34,450 bases of DNA from contig PHCH01000057.1 in NCBI GenBank assembly GCA_002840785.1, forward strand, positions 1-34,450. The letters are read 5' to 3'. Below are positions 1 to 8,800 of the stretch, piece by piece; the stretch's first letter is position 1, and each line of letters opens with the position of its first letter. Below the pieces are notes generated by a model. The model saw only the letters and a program-made list of their open reading frames with translations. It searched no databases and was not told the DNA's origin. The translations under genes and the position numbers were made by a program. This DNA comes from Betaproteobacteria bacterium HGW-Betaproteobacteria-4. Lineage in GTDB: Bacteria; Pseudomonadota; Gammaproteobacteria; Burkholderiales; Rhodocyclaceae.

Positions 1-16
1 CCATCATAACCTCAGC

Positions 17-1021
17 ATGCTCATGAACCCAAGCCAATCTACCGCCCGTTTCTCGCCGGAACGCGCTCTGGAACTAGGTCGCCAGACCCTGAGCATCGAA
101 GCTGCTGCGGTCGACGCGCTAAAAAGCCGAATAAATGGCGATTTTTCGCGCGCCGTCGAGTTGATCCTGAACAGCCACGGCCGACTGATCGTCAGCGGCA
201 TGGGCAAATCCGGCCACATCGCCCGCAAGATCGCCGCCACCATGGCCAGCACCGGCACCCCGGCCTACTTCGTCCATCCGGCCGAAGCCAGCCACGGCGA
301 CCTCGGCATGATCACCCGCAACGACGTCCTGCTCGCCCTTTCCAACTCCGGCGAATCCGGCGAACTGCTCAGCATCCTGCCCGCCGTCAAGCGCCAGGGC
401 GCCAGGATCATTTCGATGACCGGCGTGCCGACGTCGACCCTGGCTCGCGAAGCCGACATTCATCTCGACGCCGGTGTCGCCCAGGAAGCCTGCCCGCACA
501 ACCTCGCGCCGACGGCCAGCACGACGGCCGCCCTGGCCCTCGGCGATGCGCTGGCCGTGGCCCTGCTCGACGCCCGCGGTTTCGGGCCGGACGATTTCGC
601 CCGCTCGCACCCCGGCGGCTCGCTCGGCCGTCGCCTGCTCACCCACGTTCGCGACGTCATGCGCGCCGATGACCGGGTGCCCGCCGTGCCGCCCAGCACC
701 CCGATCACCGATGCGATCATCGCCATGTCGCGCGGCGGCCTCGGCTTGGTCGCCATCACCACCCCGGCCAACGAGGTGCTTGGCATCTTCACCGACGGCG
801 ACCTGCGCCGCGCTTTTGAAAATCGCATCGATCTGCAGCAGGGCGACATCGCCACCGTCATGCACGCCGCGCCGCGCACCATCGGCCCCGACCGCCTGGC
901 CGTCGAAGCCGTCGAAATGATGGAACGCCTGCGCATCAACGCCCTGCTCGTCGTCGATGCCGACAATCACCTGATCGGCGCGCTGAACATGCACGATCTC
1001 TTCACCGCCAAGGTCATCTGA
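17..1021 (+). CDS. kdsD: D-arabinose 5-phosphate isomerase (SIS + two CBS domains)
   Basis: Converts D-ribulose 5-phosphate to D-arabinose 5-phosphate, the first step of Kdo synthesis for lipopolysaccharide, in the cytoplasm. The 334-residue product has a SIS sugar-isomerase domain at about residues 40-185, with the GMGKSGHIARK glycine motif, the HPAEASHGDLG segment and the SNSGESGE phosphate-binding loop. Two CBS domains follow at about 210-270 and 275-334, the full KdsD/YrbH layout. Two in-frame ATGs (17 and 23) are possible starts and neither has a strong ribosome site. The stop overlaps the kdsC start (TGATG), so the two are translationally coupled. The window begins only 16 bases upstream, so the promoter cannot be judged. 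Confidence 0.95.
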   Translation: MLMNPSQSTARFSPERALELGRQTLSIEAAAVDALKSRINGDFSRAVELILNSHGRLIVSGMGKSGHIARKIAATMASTGTPAYFVHPAEASHGDLGMITRNDVLLALSNSGESGELLSILPAVKRQGARIISMTGVPTSTLAREADIHLDAGVAQEACPHNLAPTASTTAALALGDALAVALLDARGFGPDDFARSHPGGSLGRRLLTHVRDVMRADDRVPAVPPSTPITDAIIAMSRGGLGLVAITTPANEVLGIFTDGDLRRAFENRIDLQQGDIATVMHAAPRTIGPDRLAVEAVEMMERLRINALLVVDADNHLIGALNMHDLFTAKVI

Positions 1022-1545
1022 TGGACATCAACGCCCGCGCCGCCAACATCAAGCTCGTCGCCTTTGACATCGACGGCGTGATGACCGATGGCGGCCTGCA
1101 TTACACCGACGACGGCCACGAGCTGAAAACCTTCAACGTCCAGGACGGCCTCGGCGTCGTGCTGCTGCGCCGCGCCGGCATCAAGGTGGCCATCATCACT
1201 GGGCGGACATCGAATGTCGTCAATTGCCGCGCCAAGGATCTCGGCGTCGAGCATGTCTTCCACGGCGTCGGCGACAAGGGTGCCGTTTCCGGCCAACTGC
1301 TCGAACAACTGGGGCTGCAATGGTCTGAACTCGCCTTCATGGGCGATGACCTGATCGACCTGCCGGCGATGACCCGCTGCGGCCTGGCCATCGCCCCGGC
1401 CAATGCCCGCCCCGTCGTCAAGGAGCGCGCCCACCTGGTGACCGCAGCCAGCGGCGGCAAGGGCGCCGTGCGCGAGGCCATCGAATTCGTTCTCGCCGCC
1501 CAGGGCAAGCTCGACGCGGCCTTCGCCCCCTACCTCAACGCATAA
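1021..1545 (+). CDS. kdsC: 3-deoxy-D-manno-octulosonate 8-phosphate phosphatase (HAD family)
   Basis: Removes phosphate from Kdo 8-phosphate to give Kdo, two enzymatic steps after KdsD. The 174-residue protein is the usual short, capless HAD form. Motif I is FDIDGVMTDG, with nucleophile Asp16 and acid/base Asp18. Motif II is IITGRTS, and the GDDLIDLPAM segment gives the Mg-binding Asp pair. It starts on the last base of the kdsD stop, and its TAA overlaps the lptC ATG (TAATG). Length, motifs and position between kdsD and lptC all agree with KdsC. Confidence 0.95.
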   Translation: MDINARAANIKLVAFDIDGVMTDGGLHYTDDGHELKTFNVQDGLGVVLLRRAGIKVAIITGRTSNVVNCRAKDLGVEHVFHGVGDKGAVSGQLLEQLGLQWSELAFMGDDLIDLPAMTRCGLAIAPANARPVVKERAHLVTAASGGKGAVREAIEFVLAAQGKLDAAFAPYLNA

Positions 1546-2126
1546 TGAAGCACTGGCCCAGCCAACTCTTTCCAGTCATCGTTCTGGCCATTTTGGCCGG
1601 ACTCAGTTTTTGGCTGCAAAGTACGGTTGACCGTGGCGATACCAATAACGACGGCAAGCTGCGCCACGATCCGGACGCCATCGCCGAAAACTTCACCGTG
1701 CGCCGCTTCGATCAGAACGGGCAGGTCAAATACCGCCTCACGGCGCCATATCTCGTGCATTTCCCGGACGACGACACGTCCGAAGTGAAGTCGCCAACCC
1801 TCACCAGCTACCGCACGGAAGGCGCCCAGGTTGTCGTCACCGGCGACCATGCCAAAGTGACGGCCAAAGGCGAAACCGTCTATCTCTGGGACAACGTCAG
1901 CGTGACCCGCGCGGCAACCGCGGACAGCCTCGAAATGGTCGCCCGCATGCCCGACCTGACCGCCCAGCCCGAGGCCGGCATCGCGTTCACCAGCAGCCCG
2001 GTGGAAATCACCCAGGGACAGTCCTGGCTCAAGGGCACCGGCCTCCATCTCGACAACAACACCTCGACCCTCGTCCTGCAATCGCAGGTTCGCGGGCTAT
2101 ACATTCGCCCCAGGGCCGCGCCATGA
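1545..2126 (+). CDS. lptC: LPS export protein LptC
   Basis: Inner-membrane anchored, periplasmic component of the Lpt bridge that carries LPS from the LptBFG transporter to LptA. The 193-residue product has one N-terminal membrane segment (about residues 6-24) followed by a beta-rich periplasmic domain typical of the LptC/YrbK family. The start is fixed by the TAATG overlap with kdsC, and the stop overlaps lptA (ATGA). Directly after the membrane anchor the reading frame runs through a degenerate copy of the dispersed 34-bp element (1607-1640), translated as FWLQSTVDRGD. Confidence 0.88.
   Translation: MKHWPSQLFPVIVLAILAGLSFWLQSTVDRGDTNNDGKLRHDPDAIAENFTVRRFDQNGQVKYRLTAPYLVHFPDDDTSEVKSPTLTSYRTEGAQVVVTGDHAKVTAKGETVYLWDNVSVTRAATADSLEMVARMPDLTAQPEAGIAFTSSPVEITQGQSWLKGTGLHLDNNTSTLVLQSQVRGLYIRPRAAP
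1607..1640 (+). repeat. Dispersed 34-bp element, copy 1 (inside lptC)
   Basis: Matches the hand-made consensus at 23 of 34 positions without gaps. The first T-run with GGC and the core stretch CGGTTGACCGT are kept, while the second T-run is lost. It lies just after the lptC membrane-anchor codons. It is one of the weaker copies and could be chance on its own; the fixed spacing of both halves supports it. Confidence 0.5.
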
Positions 2127-2719
2127 CCATTCGACTCGCCACGCTCACCCTCTGCCTTCTGATCAGCATCCCGGCCCATGCCGAGCGCGCCGACCGCGAC
2201 AAGCCGATGCTGCTCGAGGCCAACCGCGTCTCGATCGACGACGCGCGCAAGATCCAGATCCTCGAAGGTGACGTGCTGATCACCAAGGGCACCATGACCC
2301 TCAAGGCCGACCGCGTGGTGATCAGGGAAGACCAGTACGGTTTCCAGAAAGGCACGGCTTTCGGCGGCAAGAGCGGACTCGCCCGTTTCCGCCAGAAGCG
2401 CGACGGCAAGGAGGAATACGTCGAGGGCGAAGGCGAGCGCATCGAGTACAACACCAACAGCGAAATCCTCGAACTGTTCCATCGCGCCTGGGTCAGGAAT
2501 GGCGAGGACCAGGTCCGCGGCGACTACATCTGGTACGACGCGATCAGCGAGAAGTACCTGGTCACGGCCGGCGAAACACGCGACCCGAAAGCGGGGCCGG
2601 GGCGCGTTCGCGTCGTCATCCAGCCCAAGGGCAAGGACAGCGAACCGGCGCCGGCTACCCGGGGCGAACGCCTGGAGCTGAAAGGGTCCGGCGACCTGGG
2701 GACGCAAAACGCACAATAG
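2123..2719 (+). CDS. lptA: LPS transport periplasmic protein LptA
   Basis: Periplasmic bridge protein that shuttles LPS from LptC to the outer-membrane LptDE complex. The 198-residue precursor begins with a clear signal peptide (hydrophobic LATLTLCLLISIPAHA, likely cut after AHA). An OstA-type domain follows, with the typical VSIDDARKIQILEGDVLITKG beginning split around residue 40. The start overlaps the lptC stop. A terminator follows at 2782, and lptB and rpoN, which usually come next in betaproteobacteria, are absent here. Confidence 0.92.
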   Translation: MTIRLATLTLCLLISIPAHAERADRDKPMLLEANRVSIDDARKIQILEGDVLITKGTMTLKADRVVIREDQYGFQKGTAFGGKSGLARFRQKRDGKEEYVEGEGERIEYNTNSEILELFHRAWVRNGEDQVRGDYIWYDAISEKYLVTAGETRDPKAGPGRVRVVIQPKGKDSEPAPATRGERLELKGSGDLGTQNAQ

Positions 2720-2781
2720 CCGTGCATCGCCCGCCCGCAGCGCCGCCCGACCCAGGCGTTTACTGAGTCGAAACAACACGC

Positions 2782-2815
2782 CAAGCCCATGATTTTGATG
2801 GGCTTGTTTGCTTTT
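2782..2815 (+). terminator. Rho-independent terminator after lptA
   Basis: A perfect 9-bp stem (CAAGCCCAT, 2782-2790, pairing with ATGGGCTTG, 2798-2806) with a 7-base loop is followed by a T-rich stretch. It ends the kdsD-lptA operon. Confidence 0.75.
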
Positions 2816-2830
2816 GTGCACTGCACAAAA
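2812..2830. promoter_or_regulatory. Palindromic operator upstream of phasin promoter
   Basis: A perfect inverted repeat of 9-bp arms around one central base, TTTTGTGCA-C-TGCACAAAA. It sits just upstream of the phasin -35 box. Its centre, TGCA-C-TGCA, recurs as TGCA-G-TGCA at 2876-2884, close to the expected transcription start, so two like sites flank the promoter. By analogy with PhaR, which controls phasin genes through TGC-rich sites, this may be a PhaR operator. The regulator identity is inferred. Confidence 0.6.
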
Positions 2831-2836
2831 ATATTG

Positions 2837-2864
2837 TTGACAAGCCGACAATCACCTCTATAAT
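2837..2864 (+). promoter_or_regulatory. Sigma-70 promoter of phasin gene
   Basis: Perfect consensus boxes: TTGACA at 2837-2842 and TATAAT at 2859-2864, separated by 16 bp. The expected start is near 2871. Such a strong promoter fits the very high expression typical of phasins, with control left to the flanking operators. Confidence 0.85.
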
Positions 2865-2875
2865 AAAGCCCATGG

Positions 2876-2884
2876 TGCAGTGCA
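2876..2884. promoter_or_regulatory. Second TGCA-N-TGCA operator site
   Basis: TGCA-G-TGCA lies 12 bp past the -10 box, near or just after the transcription start, where a bound repressor would block initiation. It pairs with the larger palindrome centred at 2821, 59 bp away. Confidence 0.45.
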
Positions 2885-2958
2885 ACATCAACCCATGGAA
2901 GCGCGCTGCAACGGCTTCGACTGTTCTGCATAACCCCCTTTCATTCAGGAGATTACCC

Positions 2959-3516
2959 ATGTCCTTCAACATCACCACCCCCGAGCAATTCGCTTCCGCC
3001 AACAAGGCAACCGTTGATTCCCTGCTGTCCGTCGCCAATGCCGCCCTGGCATCGGCCGAGCGCATCGCAGCCCTGAACCTGAATACCGCCCGTTCGGTTC
3101 TGGAAGATTCCGTCTCCGGCACCAAGGCCCTGCTCGGCGCCAAGGACGTGCAAGAAGCCATCTCCATCCAGGCTTCCCTGACCCAGCCGAACGTCGAAAA
3201 GGCTGTTGCCTATTCGCGCAGCATCTACGAAATTTCCGCCCAGGCTCAGGAAGAGTTCGCCAAGAGCGTTGAAGCCCAGTTCGGCGGTTTCCAGAAGCAA
3301 GTCGCCGATCTGCTGGACAAGGCTGCCAAGTCCGCCCCGGCCGGTTCCGACGTTGCTGTTGCTGCCGTCAAGTCGGCCATCGCTGCCGCCAACTCCGCTT
3401 TCGACAACCTGAACAAGGCTGCCAAGCAAGTTGCCGAAATCACCGAAGCCAACGTGGCTGCCGCCACCAACGCCACCGTCAAGGCTGTTGGCGCCACCGC
3501 CGCCAAGCGCAAGTAA
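2959..3516 (+). CDS. Phasin family protein (PHA granule-associated)
   Basis: Coats polyhydroxyalkanoate granules in the cytoplasm. The 185-residue product is almost wholly helical and rich in Ala, Ser and Lys, with the phasin-family pattern: an N-terminal TPEQFASANKATVDSLL helix, a central LTQPNVEKAVAYSRSIYEIS segment, and a C-terminal Lys-rich tail. The start at 2959 is chosen because a good ribosome site (CAGGAGA) lies just upstream; an ATG at 2872 in the same frame lies in the leader and is unlikely. It has its own strong promoter and a terminator at 3526. The next gene is a paralogue. Confidence 0.9.
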   Translation: MSFNITTPEQFASANKATVDSLLSVANAALASAERIAALNLNTARSVLEDSVSGTKALLGAKDVQEAISIQASLTQPNVEKAVAYSRSIYEISAQAQEEFAKSVEAQFGGFQKQVADLLDKAAKSAPAGSDVAVAAVKSAIAAANSAFDNLNKAAKQVAEITEANVAAATNATVKAVGATAAKRK

Positions 3517-3525
3517 TTTGCTTTA

Positions 3526-3551
3526 CCCCCGCCTCGGCGGGGGTTTTGTTT
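3526..3551 (+). terminator. Rho-independent terminator after first phasin
   Basis: An 8-bp GC stem (CCCCCGCC pairing with GGCGGGGG), a 2-base loop and a following TTTTGTTT run. It separates the two phasin genes, though some read-through probably feeds the second. Confidence 0.85.
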
Positions 3552-3585
3552 CATCCGCAGCCCCCACCCATTTCGAGGAGATAAG

Positions 3586-4194
3586 ATGAGCAACCCAAAT
3601 ATCGAACAAATCGCCGCTGCCCAGAAAGCCAACACCGAAGTGCTGCTGGCCCTGCTGCGCACCGCATTCAACGGCGTTGAGCAACTGACAGCCCTGAACG
3701 TCGCCGCTTCGCGCGACTTCTTCAACAATTCCGTCGCCAACTCCCAGCAATTGCTGGCCGCCAAGGACGTCAATACCGTGGCCAAGCTCAACACCGAGCT
3801 GGCTCAGCCGAACCTGCAGAAGCTGGTTGATTACACGCGCAACGTCTATGAACTGACGACCAATGTGCAGAAGGAATTGACCTCGGTCATCGAAGCCCAG
3901 TACGGCAAGCTGACCAAGGATGCGAGCAGCGCCATGCAAAAGGCGACGGCCCAGGCGCCGGTCGGCGGCGATGTTTTCGCCGCGGCAATGAATTCCGTGA
4001 TCAACGCTTCCAACCAGGCTTTCGAAAGCCTCAACTCGGTGACCCGCCAGTTGTCGGAAATCGCCGAAGCCAACATCCAGACCGCCACCAAGGCCGCTGG
4101 CGTCAAGGCTCCGGCTGCCAAGGCAACTGCCGCCAAGGCCCCGGCCAAGACCAGCGCAACGGCTGCTGCTGCCAAGAAGGTCAGCGCCAAGTAA
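3586..4194 (+). CDS. Phasin family protein with Lys/Ala-rich tail
   Basis: A second phasin of 202 residues, sharing the LTALNVAASRDF...AKDV...LAQPNLQKLVDYTRNVYEL pattern with its upstream neighbour, so a tandem duplication is likely. It differs in its last 35 or so residues, an Ala/Lys/Pro-rich tail (about 168-202) like that of histone H1-like proteins, which might contact DNA or a partner; that is inference. The start has an excellent ribosome site (GAGGAGATAAG). No separate strong promoter is visible between the first terminator and this start. A strong terminator follows at 4216. Confidence 0.88.
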   Translation: MSNPNIEQIAAAQKANTEVLLALLRTAFNGVEQLTALNVAASRDFFNNSVANSQQLLAAKDVNTVAKLNTELAQPNLQKLVDYTRNVYELTTNVQKELTSVIEAQYGKLTKDASSAMQKATAQAPVGGDVFAAAMNSVINASNQAFESLNSVTRQLSEIAEANIQTATKAAGVKAPAAKATAAKAPAKTSATAAAAKKVSAK

Positions 4195-4215
4195 TCAGCC
4201 GCCCGGTCGGCCCGA

Positions 4216-4243
4216 AGCCCGCGAGTTTCGCGGGCTTTTTTTC
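4216..4243 (+). terminator. Rho-independent terminator after second phasin
   Basis: A 9-bp perfect stem (AGCCCGCGA, 4216-4224, with TCGCGGGCT, 4228-4236), a 3-base loop and a run of seven T. Confidence 0.9.
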
Positions 4244-4266
4244 GTCTGGCGTTTAATGCGATTTCA

Positions 4267-4300
4267 ATTTTGGCCGTTTTTCCCGGTTGACCGTAGCAAC
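4267..4300 (+). repeat. Dispersed 34-bp element, copy 2 (intergenic, best copy)
   Basis: The closest copy to the hand-made consensus (33 of 34). It carries T-runs at 4268-4271 and 4277-4281 and the core GGTTGACCGTAGCAA at 4285-4299. It lies between the phasin terminator and the 3' end of the convergent CinA-like gene. Confidence 0.85.
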
Positions 4301-4313
4301 CCGAAAAAGCCGC

Positions 4314-5078
4314 TCAGGGGCGCCAGGTCCAGGTTATTCCCCGGCTTTCGACCTCGCCGCGGATTTCCTCCATCGCCTGGTCGACCAGTTCCGGCGCACC
4401 TTCGACGCCCAATTCCAGGTGCTTGCGCTCCTTGCCGACCAGTGAAGGCAGCGAGAACAGGCGCAGCGTCGGGTAATCCTTGACGATGCGCTCCATGAGA
4501 TCGAGCAGCGCGCTTTCGTAGGCCGTCGGGCCGGTCAGCAGGAAAGCCTTTTCGACCATGCCATCGACCGCCTTGAACTGATCCCGATAGAAAGTATCGA
4601 GCGCCCATTCGATCATCGGGTGCGCCATTTGCGGGAAGCCGGGCACGAAATAGTGGTCGTTGGCCATGAAGCCGGGGATGCGGTTGAACGGGTTGGGGAT
4701 GATCCGGACGCCCGCCGGGAAGGTGACGAGCAGCTTGCGCTTGTCGGTGATTTCCTCGCCGGCAAAACGGGCCTTGAGCTCCTCGAAGCCCTCCGGGTGC
4801 AGTTCCAACTCGACGCCGAGCGCCGCCGCCACGGCTTGCCGCGTGTGGTCGTCGGGCGTGTTGCCGATGCCGCCGCAGGAGAAAACGACATCGCCCGCCG
4901 CCATCGTGCGCTTGAAGGTGGCAGCCAGGCGTTCCCAGTCGTCGCCGAGGTATTCGACCCAGCTCAGGCGCAGGCCGCGCGCCCCGAGGAGTTCGGCGAT
5001 CTTGGCGAAATGCTTGTCCTGCCGCTTGCCCGACAAAATCTCGTCGCCGATGATGACGGCGCCAAAAGTGCGGCTCAT
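4314..5078 (-). CDS. Molybdopterin-binding (MoaB/CinA N-terminal-like) domain protein
   Basis: A 254-residue cytoplasmic protein with a MoCF/MoaB-type fold over its first 170 residues: the opening FGAVIIGDEILSGKRQDKH and the loop GGIGNTPDDHTRQAVA match the CinA N-terminal domain. The nicotinamide-nucleotide deamidase half of full CinA is absent, so it belongs to the short stand-alone family annotated as competence/damage-inducible protein A-like; its substrate is not established. The start is taken at MSRTF (5078) because it makes an ATGA overlap with the EI24-like gene, although the frame stays open further upstream. It is the last gene of the hrpA-EI24-cinA-like minus-strand cluster. Confidence 0.85.
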   Translation of the reverse strand: MSRTFGAVIIGDEILSGKRQDKHFAKIAELLGARGLRLSWVEYLGDDWERLAATFKRTMAAGDVVFSCGGIGNTPDDHTRQAVAAALGVELELHPEGFEELKARFAGEEITDKRKLLVTFPAGVRIIPNPFNRIPGFMANDHYFVPGFPQMAHPMIEWALDTFYRDQFKAVDGMVEKAFLLTGPTAYESALLDLMERIVKDYPTLRLFSLPSLVGKERKHLELGVEGAPELVDQAMEEIRGEVESRGITWTWRP

Positions 5079-5809
5079 ACGCGTTCTCCTTCGATAGTGA
5101 CAATCGCCCCGCCGCGCGAGCGGCGCAGCGCTTCCAGCCCGTAATGAACAAATGACAGCGCGGCCAGCGCCGGCACGAGCAGGCCGATAAATGGAATGTG
5201 GGCGAGCAGCGCCATGGTCAGGCCGAGCATGAACAGCGGCGTTTTCTGGCGCGTGCGAACCTCCTGCCACTCGCCGGCCGTGGCGTGCATCGACAGCGCG
5301 TCGTAGGCAAACGTCCGGCGATTCAGCCAGCCCATGAGCAGCAGCGGAATGAGCAGAGAGAAGCCGGGAATCAGCCAGAGCGGAATGGTAATCAGCCAGG
5401 CGGCGATGAAGATCACCGAAGCCAGCACGCTGTTGACCGCTGCCGCAACAAAACTGTCCTTGCCCATCGCTGCCACATCGCGGTATTCGGTTGCCGAGAG
5501 GTGCTTGAGCATGAGCGGCATGATGACGATGGCCGCGAGCAGCGAGGCGGTCAGGTAGGCGACGGCGAAAATCGCCATCCAGCCGCCGAGATAGGCCAGG
5601 ATGTGGGCCAGCCAGACCAGCCCCCAGCCGACGAGCAAGGTCATCGGTGGATAGTCCATCATCTGCTGCACCATCCAGCCCAGACCCCAAACGGCCAGGG
5701 CAATGGTCAGCAACAGCGAAAACAGCGCCGGGGTCAGGACATAGAGCCAGACCTTGCCGCTTTTGAGATTGGCGAAGGTTCGCGCCAACGCGAGCATGAC
5801 GTCACCCAT
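5075..5809 (-). CDS. EI24 domain / CysZ-like inner-membrane protein
   Basis: A 244-residue membrane protein with several hydrophobic segments: about 20-45, a long stretch 50-105, 125-155 and 195-225. This pattern and the GFSLLIPLLLMGWLNRRTFAYDALSMHA segment fit the EI24 (Pfam) family that includes the sulfate permease CysZ. Whether this copy moves sulfate is unknown, since no cys genes are near. The start at MGDVML is chosen because it sits 8 nt inside the end of hrpA, giving tight coupling. The stop overlaps the next gene by ATGA. Confidence 0.82.
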   Translation of the reverse strand: MGDVMLALARTFANLKSGKVWLYVLTPALFSLLLTIALAVWGLGWMVQQMMDYPPMTLLVGWGLVWLAHILAYLGGWMAIFAVAYLTASLLAAIVIMPLMLKHLSATEYRDVAAMGKDSFVAAAVNSVLASVIFIAAWLITIPLWLIPGFSLLIPLLLMGWLNRRTFAYDALSMHATAGEWQEVRTRQKTPLFMLGLTMALLAHIPFIGLLVPALAALSFVHYGLEALRRSRGGAIVTIEGERV

Positions 5810-8800
5810 TCTTGATTCCTTCCCATTGTTTCTGCAGCCGTTTGGAGGAAACCGGCACCGGCGTCCGCAATTCCTGTGCGTAGAGACCGACGCGCAACTC
5901 CTCAAGCAGCCAGCGGAACTGTCCGACCTGCGGGTCGAGCGTGCCGAGCTTGGCGAGCTGGATGGCGCGGCGTTCGTAGTTGGTCCATAGCGGCGCGTAT
6001 TCGACCATCAACTGCGCATCGCGGCCGGGGTTGGCCTTGAGCTTATCGAGGCGAACAACGACGGCCTTGAAGTAACGCGGATAGTGCTGCAGGCGCTCGA
6101 AGGGCGTGTCGATCAGGAAGTTCTTGCCCATCAGCCGCTTCAATTGCGCCTCGATGTCGGCGACCGCCGCGGCGTGGGCCTTGAAGGCCGGCAGCTTCTT
6201 GACCACCGCCTGCCACTCGGTGAGGACCGTACCGACCAGCCGGCAGACTTCCTGCATGATCAGCCCGAGCCGCGCCTTGCTGTCGCCGCAGCGGCGCTTG
6301 AAGGCATCCGGCGTCGTCGGCAGCGGTTCGGTCAGGCAGGCGCGCTCGAAAGTCAGGGCGACGATCTGGTTCTTCAGGTCGTCGGCGCTGCCCAGCGCCA
6401 TGTATTGCATGGCCATCTGGCTCAGGCCGGGGATGTTCTTGTCGAAATACTTCACCTGATCGCGGAACTGCAGCATGAACAGGCGGAGCAGGCCGGCGCG
6501 ATGGGCGGCGGCGGCTTCCTCGGCGGAATCGAAAACCTTGAGGCTAACGCTCTCGCCGTCGTCGGTCAGGCCGGGGTAGCCGAGCACGGTCTGGCCGGCG
6601 ACGGGGACTTCCATGAGCTCCGGCAACTCGCCGAAAGTCCAGTCAGTCAGCTTGGTGAATTCGGACGGCGTTTCGTGCAGTTCGGCGAACTCGTCCTTGG
6701 CCTGCTTACCCCACTCGGCGCGCAGGGCGACGAGGCTGCGGTTCATGTCGAGCTGACGGCCATGCTCGTCGATGAGCTTGTAGTTCATCGAAAAGTGGGC
6801 GGGCAGCGCGTCGGGCCGGAAGGAATCGGGCGTCACCGCCCAGCCGCGCGCATTGAGGCCGCGCGCTTCGAGGATGTGGTCGATCAGCGGCGTGATCAGG
6901 CCCTGATTCATCTTCTTTTCGTTGCCTGCCACGGTAGCCATGAATTCTTCAACGAATTCCGGCACCGGCACCACTTTCGCCCGTATCTTCTGCGGCAGGG
7001 TCTTGATGAGCTGGACGAGCTTTTCCTTGAGCAGCCCGGGCACCAGCCATTCCATGCGCAGCACGGGAATCTGGTTGAGCTGCGCCAGCGGCAAAGTCAG
7101 CGTCACGCCGTCGCGCGGCGAACCGGGCTCGAAGTGGTAGCTCAGCGTGTAATCGACGCCGCCGACCTTGAGGTGATGCGGGAAAGCCTCGGTCGTCACG
7201 CCGGCCGCCGAATGACGCATGAGGTCGTCTTTCGACAGATAAAGCAGCTTCGGCGTCTCGCGCTCGGCTTCCTTGCGCCAGTGGTCGAAGGTCGCGCCGT
7301 TGTGGATGCCCTCGGGAATGATCGAGTCGTAGAAGGCAAAAATCAGCTCGTCGTCGACCAGCACGTCCTGCCGGCGCTGCTTGTGTTCGAGGTGTTCGAT
7401 CTCGCGGATCAGCTTCTGGTTGTGCAGGAAGAAGGGCCAGCGCTTGGCGAAAGCCTCGTCGATTTCCTCGCTGACCAGGCCCTGGCGGATGAAGATTTCG
7501 CGCGATTCGGCCGGCGCCATCGGCCCGTAATGGATGCGCCGCTTCGGGTTGATGACCACGCCGTAAAGCGTCGTCCGCTCCCAGCCCGAGACCTGCATGG
7601 ACTTCTTTTCCCAGTGCGCGTCGAAGTACTGGCGCTTGATAAGGTGAGCGCCCACTTTCTCCAGCCAGTCCGGTTCGATGCGGGCGACGCAACGGCCGAA
7701 GAGGCGCGTCGTCTCGGTGATCTCGGCCGCCATGATCCACTTGCCGGCCTTCTTCTGCAGCGGCGACGACGGGTGGATCAGGTAACGGATGCCGCGCGCG
7801 CCAAGGTAGAAGCCGGACTCGTCGGCCTTGCAGCCGAGGTTGCCGAGCAGGCCGGCGAGCAGCGCCTGGTGGATGGCGTCGTAGGTGCCGGGTAGATCGC
7901 TTTCCTTCCAGCCGAGTTCCGTCACCATCGCATGCAACTGGCCGTGCACCTCACGCCATTCACGCATCCGCAGGTAGGACAGGAAATGGGCGTGGCAGTT
8001 GTCGATCAACTGCTTGTTCGATTTCTTGTGTTCGACGGCGTTATGGAACCAGTTCCACAGCTTCCACCAACCGAGGAATTCCGATTTCTCGTCGGCGAAC
8101 AGCTTGTGTTTTTCGTCGGCGGCCTGCTGCCTATCCTGCGGCCGTTCGCGCGGGTCCTGTGCCGACAGGCCGGCGGCGATGACCATGACTTCCTTGAGGC
8201 AGCCAAGATCGCGCGCGGCGACCAGCATGCGGCCAATGCGCGGGTCGAGCGGCAGCTTGGCCAGCGACGCACCAATCGGCGTCAGCACATTGTCGTCGTC
8301 GAGCGCGCCGAGTTCCTGCAACAGCGCGTAGCCGTCGGCGATGGCCTTGGCCGGCGGTGGCTCGATGAACGGGAAGCTCTCGACGTCGGTCAGGCGCAGC
8401 GATTTCATGCGCAGGATGACGCCGGCCAGGCTGGAACGGAGGATTTCCGGGTCGGTAAACGGCGACCGCGCGTTGAAATCGAGTTCGTCGTACAGCCGGA
8501 TGCAGACGCCCGCCGCGACCCGGCCGCAACGCCCGGCCCGCTGCCGCGCCGCCGCCTGCGAGACTTTTTCGATCTGCAACTGCTCGACCTTGTTGCGGTA
8601 GGAGTAACGCTTGACGCGGGCCAGGCCGGTATCGATGACGTAGCGGATGCCCGGCACGGTGAGCGAGGTTTCGGCCACGTTGGTCGCCAGCACGATGCGC
8701 CGCTGGCCGCCGGAGGGCTTGAAGATGCGGTCCTGGTCGCCAGCCGACAGGCGCGAGAAAAGCGGCAGGATTTCCGGCGCATGGGCGGAAGACAAACCGG

